From Pseudorhodoferax sp. Leaf267 (lineage in GTDB: Bacteria; Pseudomonadota; Gammaproteobacteria; Burkholderiales; Burkholderiaceae_C): a stretch of 64,000 nucleotides of DNA. The DNA lies in the NCBI RefSeq assembly GCF_001422405.1, contig NZ_LMMV01000027.1:228738-292737 (forward strand). The letters are read 5' to 3'. Below are positions 8,580-18,082 of the stretch, piece by piece. The first letter of the stretch is position 1. Each line of letters starts with the position of its first letter. A program made the translations under genes and the position numbers. The notes beneath the pieces are model-generated. The model was not told the origin of the DNA, did no database searches, and saw nothing but the letters and a program-made list of their open reading frames with translations.

Positions 8580-9098
8580 ATGCCCTCCCCCGCCGCGACG
8601 CGCCAGGCGCTCGCCCCGAGCTTTTCCTCCGACGACTTTCGCCGCAGCCTGTCGATGTTCGCCACCGGCGTGACCATCGTCACGGCGCGCCATGCCGACG
8701 GCAGCCTGCTGGGGCTCACGGCCAGCTCGTTCAACTCGGTGTCGCTGCACCCCCCGCTGGTGCTGTGGAGCCTGGCGCAGACGGCCTCGTCGATGGACGC
8801 GCTGTCCACCGGCTCGCACTACGCCATCAACATCCTGGCGTCGGACCAGAAGGACCTGGCCGAGCGCTTCGCCTCGCGCAGCGGCGACCGCTGGGCCGGC
8901 GTGGCGTTCCGCGCAGGCCTGGCCGGCGCGCCTGTGCTGGACGGCGCGGCCGCCGTGTTCGAGTGCTTCAACCGCAGCCGCTACCAGGAAGGCGACCACG
9001 TCATCTTCGTGGGCGAGGTGGAGCATTGCGAGCACCGGGCCGGCGCTTCACCCCTGTTGTTCCACGGTGGGCGCTTCTACACCGAACATCCCCTGTAG
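8580..9098 (+). CDS. Flavin reductase family protein
   Basis: 172 residues matching the flavin reductase-like/FMN-binding split-barrel family: FRRSLSMFATGVTIVTARHADG, then TASSFNSVSLHPPLVLWSL, the loop that packs on the flavin, and later GDHVIFVGEVEHCE. Members reduce FMN or FAD with NAD(P)H, often to feed a two-component monooxygenase; no oxygenase is adjacent here. Start at the ATG giving MPSPAATRQALAPSF, since the upstream sequence in the same frame is antisense to the neighbouring gene. Monocistronic by position: its upstream neighbour is divergent. Confidence 0.85.
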   Translation: MPSPAATRQALAPSFSSDDFRRSLSMFATGVTIVTARHADGSLLGLTASSFNSVSLHPPLVLWSLAQTASSMDALSTGSHYAINILASDQKDLAERFASRSGDRWAGVAFRAGLAGAPVLDGAAAVFECFNRSRYQEGDHVIFVGEVEHCEHRAGASPLLFHGGRFYTEHPL

Positions 9099-9152
9099 CC
9101 CGCCGGTGCCATAGGGTGCGATTGGGCGCATCACAACAAGAGACAAGAACCG

Positions 9153-10052
9153 ATGCACGCACAACGCAAGGACCACCTGGACGGGCTGGCCATCGGCATC
9201 CTCTTGGTCTGCTGCCTGGTCTGGGGCGCGCAACAGGTGCTGGTCAAGGCCACCATTCCGATGATGCCGCCGGTGCTGCAGGGCGCGCTGCGCTTCGTGG
9301 CCGCCACGCTGCTGCTGATGGGCTGGTGCCGCTGGCGCGGCATCGCGCTGTTCGGGCGCGACGGCTCACTCAAGGCCGGCCTGGCCGCCGGCCTGCTGTT
9401 CTTTGGCGAGTTCGTCTGCCTGTACCTGGGCCTGGTGCACACCACGGCCTCGCGCGCCACGGTGTTCCTGTACACATCGCCGTTCTGGGTGGCGCTGCTG
9501 CTGCCCTGGTGGGTGCCCAGCGAGCGGCTGCGGCCGGTGCAGTGGGTGGGCCTGGCCTGCGCGTTCGTGGCCGTGGCCTTCGCATTGCGCGAGGGTTTCG
9601 GTTCCGGTCTGGACACCTGGCGCGGCGATGTGCTGTCGCTGCTGGCCGCGCTGCTGTGGGGCCTGACGACGGTGACCATCCGCGCCACCGGCCTCACACG
9701 GCTGGCGCCCGAGAAGCTGCTGTTCTACCAGCTGGGCGTGTGCGCGCTGCTGTTCCCGCTGCTGTCGCCGGCGCTGGGCGAGCGCTGGGACTGGCAGTTC
9801 ACGCCCTTCGTCGTCACCTCGCTGGTGCTGCAGACGCTGGTGGGCGCCTTCGCGAGCTACCTGGCCTGGATGTGGATGCTGGGGCGCTACCCGGCCACGC
9901 GGCTGTCGGCCTTCATCTTCCTCACGCCACTGTGCGCGCTGGGCTTCGGCGCGCTGGCGCTGCACGAGCCGCTGACGCCCAGCCTGCTCGGCGCCATGGC
10001 CCTGGTGGCGGCCGGCATCTGGCTGGTCAACCGCGCGCCGGTTCGGCGATGA
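9153..10052 (+). CDS. EamA-type DMT-family transporter
   Basis: 299 residues with about ten hydrophobic segments arranged as two halves of five, typical of EamA drug/metabolite transporters (for example LAIGILLVCCLVWGAQQV at the start and LGAMALVAAGIWLVN at the end). It lies in the inner membrane and exports small metabolites; the substrate is unknown. The gene follows the flavin reductase by about 55 bp and precedes a DUF1185 gene by 31 bp on the same strand, so these may be in one transcript. Confidence 0.85.
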   Translation: MHAQRKDHLDGLAIGILLVCCLVWGAQQVLVKATIPMMPPVLQGALRFVAATLLLMGWCRWRGIALFGRDGSLKAGLAAGLLFFGEFVCLYLGLVHTTASRATVFLYTSPFWVALLLPWWVPSERLRPVQWVGLACAFVAVAFALREGFGSGLDTWRGDVLSLLAALLWGLTTVTIRATGLTRLAPEKLLFYQLGVCALLFPLLSPALGERWDWQFTPFVVTSLVLQTLVGAFASYLAWMWMLGRYPATRLSAFIFLTPLCALGFGALALHEPLTPSLLGAMALVAAGIWLVNRAPVRR

Positions 10053-10083
10053 TGGCGGGCATCGTCCTTTTCGAGGTGTTCCC

Positions 10084-10662
10084 ATGTCCCTGATCGAGAT
10101 CCGCAAGCGCAGCCTGACCATCGAGACCATCCACCACGAGGGCGGCCCGCCGGTGGACGTGCCGCTCAAGCTGGCCGCCTCGTGCGCCGTGATCCGCAAC
10201 CCCTACGCGGGCCGCTACGAGCCCGACCTCATGCCGTTCATGGCCGAGCTGCGCAGCCTGGGCACGCTGCTGGCACAGGAGCTGGTGGACACGCTGGGCC
10301 GCGACAAGGTGGAGGTCTACAGCAAGGCCGCCATCGTGGGCCTGGACGGCGAGATGGAACACGGCGCCGTGTGGCACGAGGCCGGCGGCTGGGCCATGCG
10401 CTCGGTGCTGGGCGAGCCCAAGGCCATGGTGCCGGCCGCCAAGGCCGTGGCCGCGGCCGGCTACCGCCTGATGGTGCCGCTGCAGTACATCCACGCCAGC
10501 TACGTGCGCAGCCACTTCAACAGCATGGAGATCGGCATCCAGGACGCGCCGCGGCCTAAGGAGATCCTGTTCGCGCTGCTGATGGGCACGGGCGGGCGCG
10601 TGCATTCGCGGCTGGGTGGGTTGCTCAAGGAAAACGTATCGGTGCACGACGGGCAGCGCTGA
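10084..10662 (+). CDS. DUF1185 (amino acid synthesis family) protein
   Basis: 192 residues. The pattern IRKRSLTIETIHHEGG, AASCAVIRNPYAGRYEPDL and YIHASYVRSHFNSMEI matches the DUF1185/AA_synth family, whose structures resemble peptidyl-amino-acid biosynthesis enzymes but whose reaction is not settled. No signal peptide or membrane segment. The stop codon overlaps the ATG of the next gene (TGATG at 10660-10664), so the TonB-like lipoprotein is translated from the same message. Confidence 0.8.
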   Translation: MSLIEIRKRSLTIETIHHEGGPPVDVPLKLAASCAVIRNPYAGRYEPDLMPFMAELRSLGTLLAQELVDTLGRDKVEVYSKAAIVGLDGEMEHGAVWHEAGGWAMRSVLGEPKAMVPAAKAVAAAGYRLMVPLQYIHASYVRSHFNSMEIGIQDAPRPKEILFALLMGTGGRVHSRLGGLLKENVSVHDGQR

Positions 10663-11054
10663 TGGCCACGCCCGCCTGGCATGGCGCTGCCGCTGCGCTG
10701 CTATTGGCTTGTGCGCTGGGCGGTTGCGCCAGCGTGAACACGCCCTGGCCCGAAACGGTGGTACGCGCGGAGGACATGAAGCCGCTGACGCCCATGCGCA
10801 CGCAGGTGCGCTACAGCACGCGGGAAGTCGAGCGCGGCGCCGCCAGCACCGTCGTGCTGCGCCTGCTGGTGGACGCGCAGGGCCGCACCCAGCGGCTGGC
10901 AGTGTTCCAGTCCAGCGGCATCGCCGAACTGGACGAGGCCGCGCTGCATGCCGCCCGCGACGCGCGCTTCGCGCCCTACATGAAAGATGGCGTGGCCGAG
11001 GCCGTCACGCTGGTGCTGCCCATGCACTTCCCGCTGCGCAAGCGCGAACTCTGA
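10662..11054 (+). CDS. TonB C-terminal-domain lipoprotein
   Basis: 130 residues. The N-terminus is a lipoprotein signal with lipobox LGGC, Cys at residue 22. The remainder is a TonB_C-like fold: VVLRLLVDAQGRTQRLAVFQSSGIAELDEAALHAARDARFAPY. Unlike true TonB it lacks an inner-membrane anchor and proline-rich spacer, so it is more likely a lipid-anchored periplasmic protein that borrowed the fold than an energy transducer for TonB-dependent receptors. No ExbB/ExbD genes are nearby. Start codon overlaps the upstream stop. Confidence 0.78.
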   Translation: MATPAWHGAAAALLLACALGGCASVNTPWPETVVRAEDMKPLTPMRTQVRYSTREVERGAASTVVLRLLVDAQGRTQRLAVFQSSGIAELDEAALHAARDARFAPYMKDGVAEAVTLVLPMHFPLRKREL

Positions 11055-11144
11055 GGGCGGCCCGCACCCCCTCGCCAACACGAGCGCTTCTCGCGGCTGC
11101 TCCAGCGGATCGGGCACCGCAGGAAGCGATTTGGCTGAAGGCCC

Positions 11145-11696
11145 TCAACCCCGCACGCGCGCCGGATTGCCCACCACCGTGGCGCCGGCCGGCACGTCGC
11201 GCGTGACCACGCTGCCGGCGCCGATCAGCGCGTCGTCGCCCACCGTGATGCCGGGCAGCAGGATGGCGCCGCCGCCGATCCAGACGTTGCGGCCGATGAT
11301 GACGGGCCGGCCGAACTCCAGGCCCGTGGCGCGCTCCTCGGGCGAGCGCGGGTGGTCGGCCGCGAGGATCTGCACGCCGGGGCCGATCTGGGTCTTGTCG
11401 CCGATGCGCACCTCCACCACGTCCAGGATCACGCAGTTGAAGTTCAGGAACACGCCCGCGCCCAGGTGGATGTTGAAGCCGTAGTCGCAGTGGAACGGCG
11501 GGCGGATCACCGCGCCGGGGCCGGCACTGGCCAGGCGTTCGAGCAGCAGCGCGTGGCGCTCGGCACCGCTGGCCGCCAGCGTGGCGTTGTAGCGCGCGAG
11601 CCAGGCGCGCGTGGCCTGCAGGTCGGCCTGCAGCTCGGGGTCGCCGGCGTCGTACAGCGCGCCGGCCAGCATCTTTTGTTTTTCGGTCTGAGGCAT
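11145..11696 (-). CDS. Sugar O-acetyltransferase (maltose/galactoside acetyltransferase-like)
   Basis: 183 residues. The N-terminal segment MPQTEKQKMLAGALYDAGDPEL is the typical helix cap of maltose O-acetyltransferases. It is followed by left-handed beta-helix hexapeptide repeats from about residue 70 (FHCDYGFNIHLGAGVFLN, IGDKTQIGPGVQ) and the catalytic histidine in AADHPR. It transfers acetyl groups from acetyl-CoA to a sugar hydroxyl. The ATG at 11696 begins this conserved N-terminus; the frame stays open upstream into the DUF72 gene, but that is another gene's shadow. Confidence 0.88.
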   Translation of the reverse strand: MPQTEKQKMLAGALYDAGDPELQADLQATRAWLARYNATLAASGAERHALLLERLASAGPGAVIRPPFHCDYGFNIHLGAGVFLNFNCVILDVVEVRIGDKTQIGPGVQILAADHPRSPEERATGLEFGRPVIIGRNVWIGGGAILLPGITVGDDALIGAGSVVTRDVPAGATVVGNPARVRG

Positions 11697-11758
11697 GCCG
11701 GCGATTGTGGGCAGCCCACCGCCGCGCAGGCGTGACAGCCTGCAACACGTGTGGTGTT

Positions 11759-12814
11759 TCAGGGCACGAGCAGGCGCGCCATGGCCTCGACGGTGCGCGG
11801 CGCCGAGCCCTCGGCCTTGTTGTTGATGGTCAGGTAGGCGGGCTGGCCGGCGCCGGTGGTGGCGCGCAGCACGCGGGCCAGCACGGCCCGGGTCTGCGGG
11901 TCGGGGTCGACCAGCTGGTCGAACGGACGGTACAGGGCCTTGGCGTCTTCGTAGCCGTAGCGGCCGTGGCTGCGGTGCAGGTTCCAGCGGCACACCAGCG
12001 GGCCGGGCCACAGCGCGCGCAGCACGGGCAGCTGGTCCTCGATCGGCGGCATCTTGGCGTGGCCGCCCAGGCAGTAGGTGGCGCCCACCGCGCGCAAGGC
12101 GTCGGCAAACGCGGGCACCAGCCACTCGGGGTCGCGCACCTCCACCGCGATGACCAGGTCGGGCGCGCGTTCGCGCAGTTGCGCCAGCGGCGGCAGTGCG
12201 GCCAGCATGGCGCCCAGCCGCGCGATGGTCTCCGGCATGCGCGCGAGCATGGCCACAGGCAGCGGGCTGAGCTGGAACACCAGCGCGCCGGCCTTGGTCG
12301 CGAGGCCTTGCAGCGCGGGATCGACGAAGGCCGACCAGGCCAGGCGCGGGTCGAGGAACGCGGCGTTGGCCCGCATGCCCTTGCCGTCTTCGGCGCGTAC
12401 CAGCGCGTCGGCCACGACGCTCGGTGCCTTGACCACGAAGCGGAAGTCGCCCGGCACCTGTTCGGCGTAGGCGGCGTACTGCGCCGGCGTGAGCGGTTGG
12501 TAGAAGGCCCGGTCCAGCGAGACGGTGCGCAGCAGCGGGTGGCGGGCGTAGGCGGCCAGCCCGCGTTGGGCGAGCATGGACTCGCTGTAGTCGCCGTCCC
12601 AGACCAGGCCCTTCCAGCCGGGGAAGGACCAGGAGGAGGTGCCCAGGCGCAGCAGGGGCGGCAGGCCGGCGGCGAGGGCGTGCAGCGCGGGCGGGCACTC
12701 GACGGCCTGCACTTGCCGCGCGCGGCTGGCGCGGGTCGCCGTGGCGGGCGCCGCCGCGGGCCCGGCGGCGGCGGGCGCTGGCGGGGCGTCGACAGGGAAG
12801 AGCGAGTTCTGCAT
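11759..12814 (-). CDS. DUF72 domain protein
   Basis: 351 residues from the ATG at 12814 (an ATG nine codons upstream is also possible). DUF72 hallmarks are LRLGTSSWSFPGWKGLVW near residue 57, FRFVVKAP, and the C-terminal YLTINNKAEGSAPRTVEAMA. The family adopts a TIM-barrel fold and is of unknown function. The N-terminal 40 residues are an Ala/Pro-rich, low-complexity extension. It lies about 60 bp upstream of the acetyltransferase on the same strand. Confidence 0.85.
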   Translation of the reverse strand: MQNSLFPVDAPPAPAAAGPAAAPATATRASRARQVQAVECPPALHALAAGLPPLLRLGTSSWSFPGWKGLVWDGDYSESMLAQRGLAAYARHPLLRTVSLDRAFYQPLTPAQYAAYAEQVPGDFRFVVKAPSVVADALVRAEDGKGMRANAAFLDPRLAWSAFVDPALQGLATKAGALVFQLSPLPVAMLARMPETIARLGAMLAALPPLAQLRERAPDLVIAVEVRDPEWLVPAFADALRAVGATYCLGGHAKMPPIEDQLPVLRALWPGPLVCRWNLHRSHGRYGYEDAKALYRPFDQLVDPDPQTRAVLARVLRATTGAGQPAYLTINNKAEGSAPRTVEAMARLLVP

Positions 12815-12877
12815 GCCGCGGGGGATTGTGGCGCCGTGCATGCCCTCACGCCAACCCTCTGCCAGGGGGCGCGGGCG

Positions 12878-14413
12878 TCAGAGCAGCCACTCGATCGGCA
12901 ACCACGACAGCACCACCACGCCGGCGCGCTTCCAGATGCTGGCGCCGGGCTCGGTCGTGTGGCGCACGGCCTGGCCGTCGACCTGCTCGGTCCAGACCAG
13001 CGCGCCCCGCGCGTCCAGCCCCACGGTGTAGGACTGCGCGGGCACCGGGCCGTCGAATGCATCGTCCACGCGCTGCGCCAGGGCCGGGCTGTCGATCACG
13101 AAGCCGAGCTCGGTGTTCAGGTGGATGGAGCGCGGGTCGAAGTTGAAGGAGCCGACGAAGACGTGCTGGCCGTCCACCGCGAAGGTCTTGGCGTGCAGGC
13201 TGGAGCCCGAGCTGCCGAACGGCCCGGTCTTCATCTTCGCCTCGCCGGAGGCGGCCTGGCGCCGCAACTCGTAGAGCTCGACACCGGCCTGCAGCAGGCG
13301 CTGGCGGTGCCGGGCATAGCCGGCGTGCACGGCCGCCACGTCGGTGGCCTCCAGCGCGTTGGTGAGGATGCGCACCTGCACGCCGCGCGCGCGCAGCGCC
13401 TCGAAGGCCTCGACGCCGGCAGCCGTGGGCACGAAGTACGGCGAGACCAGGTCCACGTGGCGGGCCGGCTGGCCGAGGATGGCGGTGAGCTGGCGCAGCA
13501 TGAGGCTGCCGTCACGCGCCTGGCCCAGGCCCTTGGCCGGGTCGTCGCTGACCATGCGCGTGGGCGCCCAGTGCAGCGCCAGCCGGCCTTGCACGAGATC
13601 CTGCACGAACGGCAGCGCGCGCACCGCCTCGACATAGGCGGCCGCCCGCGGGTCGCTCTCCACGCTGCGCGCGCGCGTGCGCAGCGCCTGCAGCTGCGCC
13701 GCGTCCACGGCCGGCAGCACCTGCGCGGCCGGGTACGCCGAAGCGCTCTCCCAGTAGCGGTCGAAGTCCTGCGAGATCTGCGGCACCACCGGGCCGGCGG
13801 CCAGCACGTCGAGGTCGGCGAACAGCACGCCCTCGGTGGCGCCGAAGTATTCGTCGCCCACGTTGCGCCCGCCCACGATGGTGGCCTGGTTGTCGGCCGT
13901 GAACGACTTGTTGTGCATGCGCCGGTTGGCGCGCGAGAAGTCGGTGAGGTAGCCCAGCCACTTGGGGCTGCGCACGCGGAACGGGTTGAACAGCCGCACC
14001 TCCACCAGGGGATGCGCGTCCAGCGCGGCCAGCAGCTGGTCCATGCCGGCCGTGCCGTTGTCGTCCAGCAGCAGGCGCACGCGCACGCCGCGGTTGGCGG
14101 CGTCGTGCAGGGCTTCGAGCAGCAAGGTGCCGGTGGTGTCGGGCCGCCAGATGTAGTACTGCACGTCCAGCGTGCGCTCGGCCGCGCGCGCCAGCAGCAC
14201 GCGCGCCGCGAAGGCCTCGCGCGCATCGGACAGCGAGAAGATGCCCGACCGGCCCGGGTGCGCCGCGGCCAGTGGCGCAATGGCCCGGCCCAGCGCGGTG
14301 CCGTGGGTCTCGGCCTCGGGCAGCGCGGTGGAGACGCTGCGGCCCTCAGGAAGCGGCATGCTCCCGCAGCCCATCAGCAGGCTGGCGCACAGGCAGGCGA
14401 GCAGGAAGCGCAT
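12878..14413 (-). CDS. Phospholipase D family lipoprotein, ClsC-like
   Basis: 511 residues with two HxK(x4)D motifs: RMHNKSFTADNQ and SLHAKTFAVDGQ, each followed by the GGRN or GSFNFDPRS signature. That is the organisation of cardiolipin synthase C-type proteins, which join phosphatidylethanolamine and phosphatidylglycerol. The N-terminus is a lipobox (LLMGC, Cys16), so it is predicted to be lipid-anchored and periplasm-facing rather than integral in the membrane. It stops 63 bases upstream of the DUF72 gene and lies 7 bp downstream of the acetoacetate-CoA ligase. Biochemical role as cardiolipin synthase is inferred from the family. Confidence 0.85.
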   Translation of the reverse strand: MRFLLACLCASLLMGCGSMPLPEGRSVSTALPEAETHGTALGRAIAPLAAAHPGRSGIFSLSDAREAFAARVLLARAAERTLDVQYYIWRPDTTGTLLLEALHDAANRGVRVRLLLDDNGTAGMDQLLAALDAHPLVEVRLFNPFRVRSPKWLGYLTDFSRANRRMHNKSFTADNQATIVGGRNVGDEYFGATEGVLFADLDVLAAGPVVPQISQDFDRYWESASAYPAAQVLPAVDAAQLQALRTRARSVESDPRAAAYVEAVRALPFVQDLVQGRLALHWAPTRMVSDDPAKGLGQARDGSLMLRQLTAILGQPARHVDLVSPYFVPTAAGVEAFEALRARGVQVRILTNALEATDVAAVHAGYARHRQRLLQAGVELYELRRQAASGEAKMKTGPFGSSGSSLHAKTFAVDGQHVFVGSFNFDPRSIHLNTELGFVIDSPALAQRVDDAFDGPVPAQSYTVGLDARGALVWTEQVDGQAVRHTTEPGASIWKRAGVVVLSWLPIEWLL

Positions 14414-14419
14414 GGGCCA

Positions 14420-16435
14420 TCATGGCATGGCGCGTGCGGCATGCGCACGCGCAAACGCCACGTACCAGTCGAGGCAGCCCGGGTTGGCCATGGCCTCGCG
14501 GTTCAGCACCTTGTCGATCGGCTGGCCCAGCAGCAGCTTCTTGATCGGCAGCTCCTGCTTCTTGCCCGACAGCGTGCGCGGGATCTCGTCCACCTGGTGG
14601 ATCGCATCGGGCACGAAGCGCGGCGACAGCGCGTGGCGCACGGCGTCGTTGAGCCGCGCCTTGAGCGCGTCGTCGAGCACGAGGCCGGGGCGCAGCACGA
14701 CGAACAGCGGCATCCAGCTGTCGCGGCCCAGGTATTCGAGGTCCACGACCATCGCGTCCAGCACCTCGGGCAGGGCCTCGATGGCGCTGTAGATCTCGCT
14801 CGTGCCCATGCGCAGGCCGTGGCGGTTGATGGTGGCGTCGCTGCGGCCGTAGATCACGCAGCTGCCGTCGGCGTCGATCCTGAGCCAGTCGCCGTGGCGC
14901 CACACGCCGGGGTACATGTCGAAGTAGCTCGACAGGTAGCGGGCATTGCCGGGGTCGTTCCAGAACTGGAGCGGCATCGACGGGATGGGCTGCGTGCAGA
15001 CCAGCTCTCCGACCTCACCGATGACGCCTTGCCCGGCCTCGTTCCAGGCCTCCACGGCCGAGCCCAGCATGCGGCACTGCATGGTGCCGGGCACCTGCGG
15101 CAGCGTGCGCAGGCCGCCGATGAAAGCGCCCGCGAAGTCGGTGCCGCCCGAAATGTTGCACCACCAGATTTCGGGCACGCCGAGCTTCTGGAACTCCGCG
15201 ATGCCCCAGCGCTGCACGTCTTCCGACAGCGGCGAGCCCGTCGTGCCCAGCGTGCGCACGCGGGCCAGGCCCGGGAAGCGTGCCAGGTCCACGACGGCCT
15301 TCATGCAGTTGGCATAGAAGGCCGCGCCCGCGCCGAAGAAGGTGACGCCCGTGGCCTCGGCAAAGCGCCACAGCACGCCCCAGTCCGGCGCCTCGCGCGT
15401 GCCGCCGGGGTTGCCGTCGTAGATGCAGCAGGTGGTGCCCGTGAGCAGGCCGCCGACCTGGCAGTTCCACATGATCCAGCCCGTGGTGCTGTACCAGAAG
15501 AAGCGCTCGCCGCGGCCGCTGTCCCGGTAGCTGCAGCCCACGTCGTTGTGCAGCGTGGACAGGGCCAGCGCCACGATGACGATGCCGCCATGGCCGTGCA
15601 CGATGGGCTTGGGCAGGCCGGTCGTGCCGCTGGAATAGACGATCCACAGCGGGTGGTCGAACGGCAGCCAGGTGGGCGTGAACGCGGCGGTGGCATCGTC
15701 GTCGCGCGCCAGCACGGCTGCCAGCGCCTGGCTGCCGGCCACGCTGGCCAGGCCGCCCAGGTTCTCGTGCACGAGCAGGTGCCGCACGCTGGGCAAGGCG
15801 GCGCGCAGCTCGGCCACGGTGGCCGTGCGGTCCAGGTCCCGGCCGCCGTAGGTCACGCCGTCGCAGGCGATCAGCACCACGGGCTCGATCTGGCGGAAGC
15901 GGTCGAGCACGGCGGCCTGGCCCATGTCGGGCGCGCACACGCTCCACACGGCGCCGATGCTGGCCGTGGCCAGGAAGGCGACCATGGTCTCGGGGATGTT
16001 GGGCAGGTAGGCGGCCACGCGGTCGCCGGGCTGCACGCCCTGGGCCTTCAGGTGCAGCGCGAGCGCGGCCACCTGGCGGCGCAGCACGGGCCACGCCATC
16101 TCGCGCCGCTGGCCGCGCTCGTTGTCGCTCACGATGGCCGGGCAGCCGGCCGCATGGGCCGCGTCCACATGGCGCAGCACCTGGTGGGCGTAGTTGGTCT
16201 GCGCGCCGGGGAACCACTGCGCGCCAGGCATGCCGCCCTGCCCCAGCACGGCGCGGTGCGGCGTGGGCGATTGCATGGCGAAATAGTCCCAGATGCTTTG
16301 CCAAAAGCCCGCCAGGTCGGTCGTGGACCAGCGCCACAGCGCGTCGTAGTCGGCAAACGCAAGGCCGCGCTCGGTGCGCAGCCAGTCCAGGTACAGCGTG
16401 ATCTGCGGCGTGCGTTGCGCGGGGCTTTGGGCCAT
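14420..16435 (-). CDS. Acetoacetate-CoA ligase
   Basis: 671 residues, the normal length for acetoacetyl-CoA synthetase. The N-terminal domain begins ITLYLDWLRTERGL; the AMP-binding P-loop is VYSSGTTGLPKPIVHGHGG; the late motifs HGDWLRID and YGRSDATINRHGLRMGT are present; the catalytic lysine region is RTLSGKKQELPIKK. It activates acetoacetate to acetoacetyl-CoA, linking ketone-body or polyhydroxybutyrate turnover to the thiolase pool. The ATG at 16435 has GGAGA about nine bases upstream; a longer reading adds MLACPNKETRP without support. It is followed at once by the ClsC-like gene. Confidence 0.92.
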   Translation of the reverse strand: MAQSPAQRTPQITLYLDWLRTERGLAFADYDALWRWSTTDLAGFWQSIWDYFAMQSPTPHRAVLGQGGMPGAQWFPGAQTNYAHQVLRHVDAAHAAGCPAIVSDNERGQRREMAWPVLRRQVAALALHLKAQGVQPGDRVAAYLPNIPETMVAFLATASIGAVWSVCAPDMGQAAVLDRFRQIEPVVLIACDGVTYGGRDLDRTATVAELRAALPSVRHLLVHENLGGLASVAGSQALAAVLARDDDATAAFTPTWLPFDHPLWIVYSSGTTGLPKPIVHGHGGIVIVALALSTLHNDVGCSYRDSGRGERFFWYSTTGWIMWNCQVGGLLTGTTCCIYDGNPGGTREAPDWGVLWRFAEATGVTFFGAGAAFYANCMKAVVDLARFPGLARVRTLGTTGSPLSEDVQRWGIAEFQKLGVPEIWWCNISGGTDFAGAFIGGLRTLPQVPGTMQCRMLGSAVEAWNEAGQGVIGEVGELVCTQPIPSMPLQFWNDPGNARYLSSYFDMYPGVWRHGDWLRIDADGSCVIYGRSDATINRHGLRMGTSEIYSAIEALPEVLDAMVVDLEYLGRDSWMPLFVVLRPGLVLDDALKARLNDAVRHALSPRFVPDAIHQVDEIPRTLSGKKQELPIKKLLLGQPIDKVLNREAMANPGCLDWYVAFARAHAARAMP

Positions 16436-16643
16436 GGGGCGTGTCTCCTTGTTCGGGCAGGCGAGCATGATAGGGGCCGCTCCTGCAGGGCTGGGTGCAC
16501 GCTTTCAAGTGGTGGCGACGCTGCGTCTGCCGATGGTGCGCGCGCGCGGCCACCAGGGCGACTGGCGCAACTGGAACGCGCCGGCGCCGCGGGGGCTCGG
16601 TGGGCGTGCGCCGGGCCGCGCCCAGCGTGTGCAAAGGGTGTGC

Positions 16644-17924
16644 TCAGGGGCGCCGCGGCGCGGCTGCAGGCGGGCCATCGCCCCCCAGCACCCGGCCGAT
16701 GGCCGCGCCGATGGCCGTGCCCACGCCGGGCAGCACGGCCGTGCCGACGGCCGCGCCCACCAGCGGCGCCTTGGAGACGGTGACCTTGAGCTGGCCCATG
16801 GGGCCTTCGATGGTCATGGGCAGGCCGACCACGCCATCGACCAGGTCCACGGCCGCGCGCGCCTGCAGGCGCTGGTCCTGCAGCCGCGCGTCGCCCGAGG
16901 CGCTGAACTTGCCGGCGCTGGCCTGGATGTCCAGGAAGCGGAACACCGTGCCGTCCGGGCTGTTCTGCGTCTCCACGCGGCCGCGCAGCTGGTCCAGCCG
17001 CGTCTGGCCCTGGTGCTCGCGGCCCAGCGTGGCGATGGCGCGGTCCAGGTCGAAGCGCAGCGCGGTGGCCGGCCGGATCGTGAAGCGCGTCTCGGTGTGC
17101 AGGCGCTGCACCAGTTGCAGCGGGTTCGCTCCGTCGGCCGAGAAGCGGGTCTCGCCCTCGGCCTGGCCAGCCAGGGGCGAGCGGCGGTTGAAAGCGGCCA
17201 GCGCGGCCTGCACCTCGATGCCGCGCGGCGCCAGCATGCCCTGCAGGCGTAGCTGCCCATCGGCCGCGGTCCGCACCTGGGCCTGGCCGTCCGCATGCCC
17301 GCCGGCCAGCCGCACGCGCAGCGTGAAGCGCTGGGTGCCGGCCTCCGCGCCATCGGTCTCGCGCGTGACGACGAGGTCGGCGGCCGGCGTCAGGCCGGGC
17401 CGGCGCAAGGTGGCCGTGCGCAGGGCCAGGCCGCGCTCGAAGTCGGCCTCGCCGGCGTAGACCACGGGCACACCGCTGCGCGAGACCCAGGTCAGGTCGC
17501 GGAATTCCACACGCGACAGTTCCAGCGGCGGGGCGCTGCCCTGCCGCTCGGGCTTGGCCGCGCCGCCGCCCAGGCCGCGCAGCGAGCGTTGCTCCACCGT
17601 GGCGCCGTCCAGCACGACGCTGGCCAGTTCGATGCGGCCCGACAGCAGCGGCAGCAGTCGCGGTGCGACCGTCAGGCGCTCCAGCCGCAACGGGCGCTGC
17701 TGGTTCGTGGCCACGTCGCGCACCACCACGCGCGGCGTGGGCAGCACGTGCCAGTCCAGCGCGCCGACCGTGACCTGCACGCCCAGCGCCTCGGTCGCCG
17801 CCTGCGCTGCGCGCAGCGCCAGTTCCTCGTTCGACGGCAACCACCAGGCCGCAGCCGCGCACAGCAGTGCCGCAGCCGAGCCCAGCGCGAGGGCGGTGAT
17901 CTTCCAGGGGCGGGCAAGCGGCAT
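16644..17924 (-). CDS. AsmA-like membrane-anchored protein
   Basis: 426 residues. One hydrophobic N-terminal segment (ITALALGSAAALLCAAAAWWL) anchors it in the inner membrane, and the rest is periplasmic. ALGVQVTVGALDWHVLPTPRVVVRDV is the start of the AsmA-type repeating beta-groove. The family is linked to lipid transport between membranes and outer-membrane assembly. At 426 residues it is shorter than E. coli AsmA or TamB. The C-terminus has a glycine-rich stretch (VGAAVGTAVLPGVGTAIGAAIG). Monocistronic, about 210 bp upstream of the ligase gene. Confidence 0.7.
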   Translation of the reverse strand: MPLARPWKITALALGSAAALLCAAAAWWLPSNEELALRAAQAATEALGVQVTVGALDWHVLPTPRVVVRDVATNQQRPLRLERLTVAPRLLPLLSGRIELASVVLDGATVEQRSLRGLGGGAAKPERQGSAPPLELSRVEFRDLTWVSRSGVPVVYAGEADFERGLALRTATLRRPGLTPAADLVVTRETDGAEAGTQRFTLRVRLAGGHADGQAQVRTAADGQLRLQGMLAPRGIEVQAALAAFNRRSPLAGQAEGETRFSADGANPLQLVQRLHTETRFTIRPATALRFDLDRAIATLGREHQGQTRLDQLRGRVETQNSPDGTVFRFLDIQASAGKFSASGDARLQDQRLQARAAVDLVDGVVGLPMTIEGPMGQLKVTVSKAPLVGAAVGTAVLPGVGTAIGAAIGRVLGGDGPPAAAPRRP

Positions 17925-18082
17925 GGGTGGGGTGCGACGGTAGCCGCCGCAGTGTGCGGCGCGGTCTGCGCCGCCGCAAGCGCGCGCCCCGCGTGCACGC
18001 GTAGGACCGGGGCGCGTGCGCGACCGCCTGGGCCGCGGGCTGCCACTTATAGTGGCGCCTTCTCCGATCGCACGACACCGCC

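Noticed and set aside
5700..9098. Plus-strand open frame of 1132 residues
   Set aside because: Antisense to the molybdenum hydroxylase subunit until it merges with the real flavin reductase frame. Only the last 172 residues are genuine.
11705..16783. Plus-strand open frame of 1692 residues covering several minus-strand genes
   Set aside because: It runs antisense through DUF72, ClsC-like, acetoacetate-CoA ligase and AsmA-like genes. High GC content depletes stop codons on the other strand; the composition is His/Ala/Arg-rich and unlike any family.
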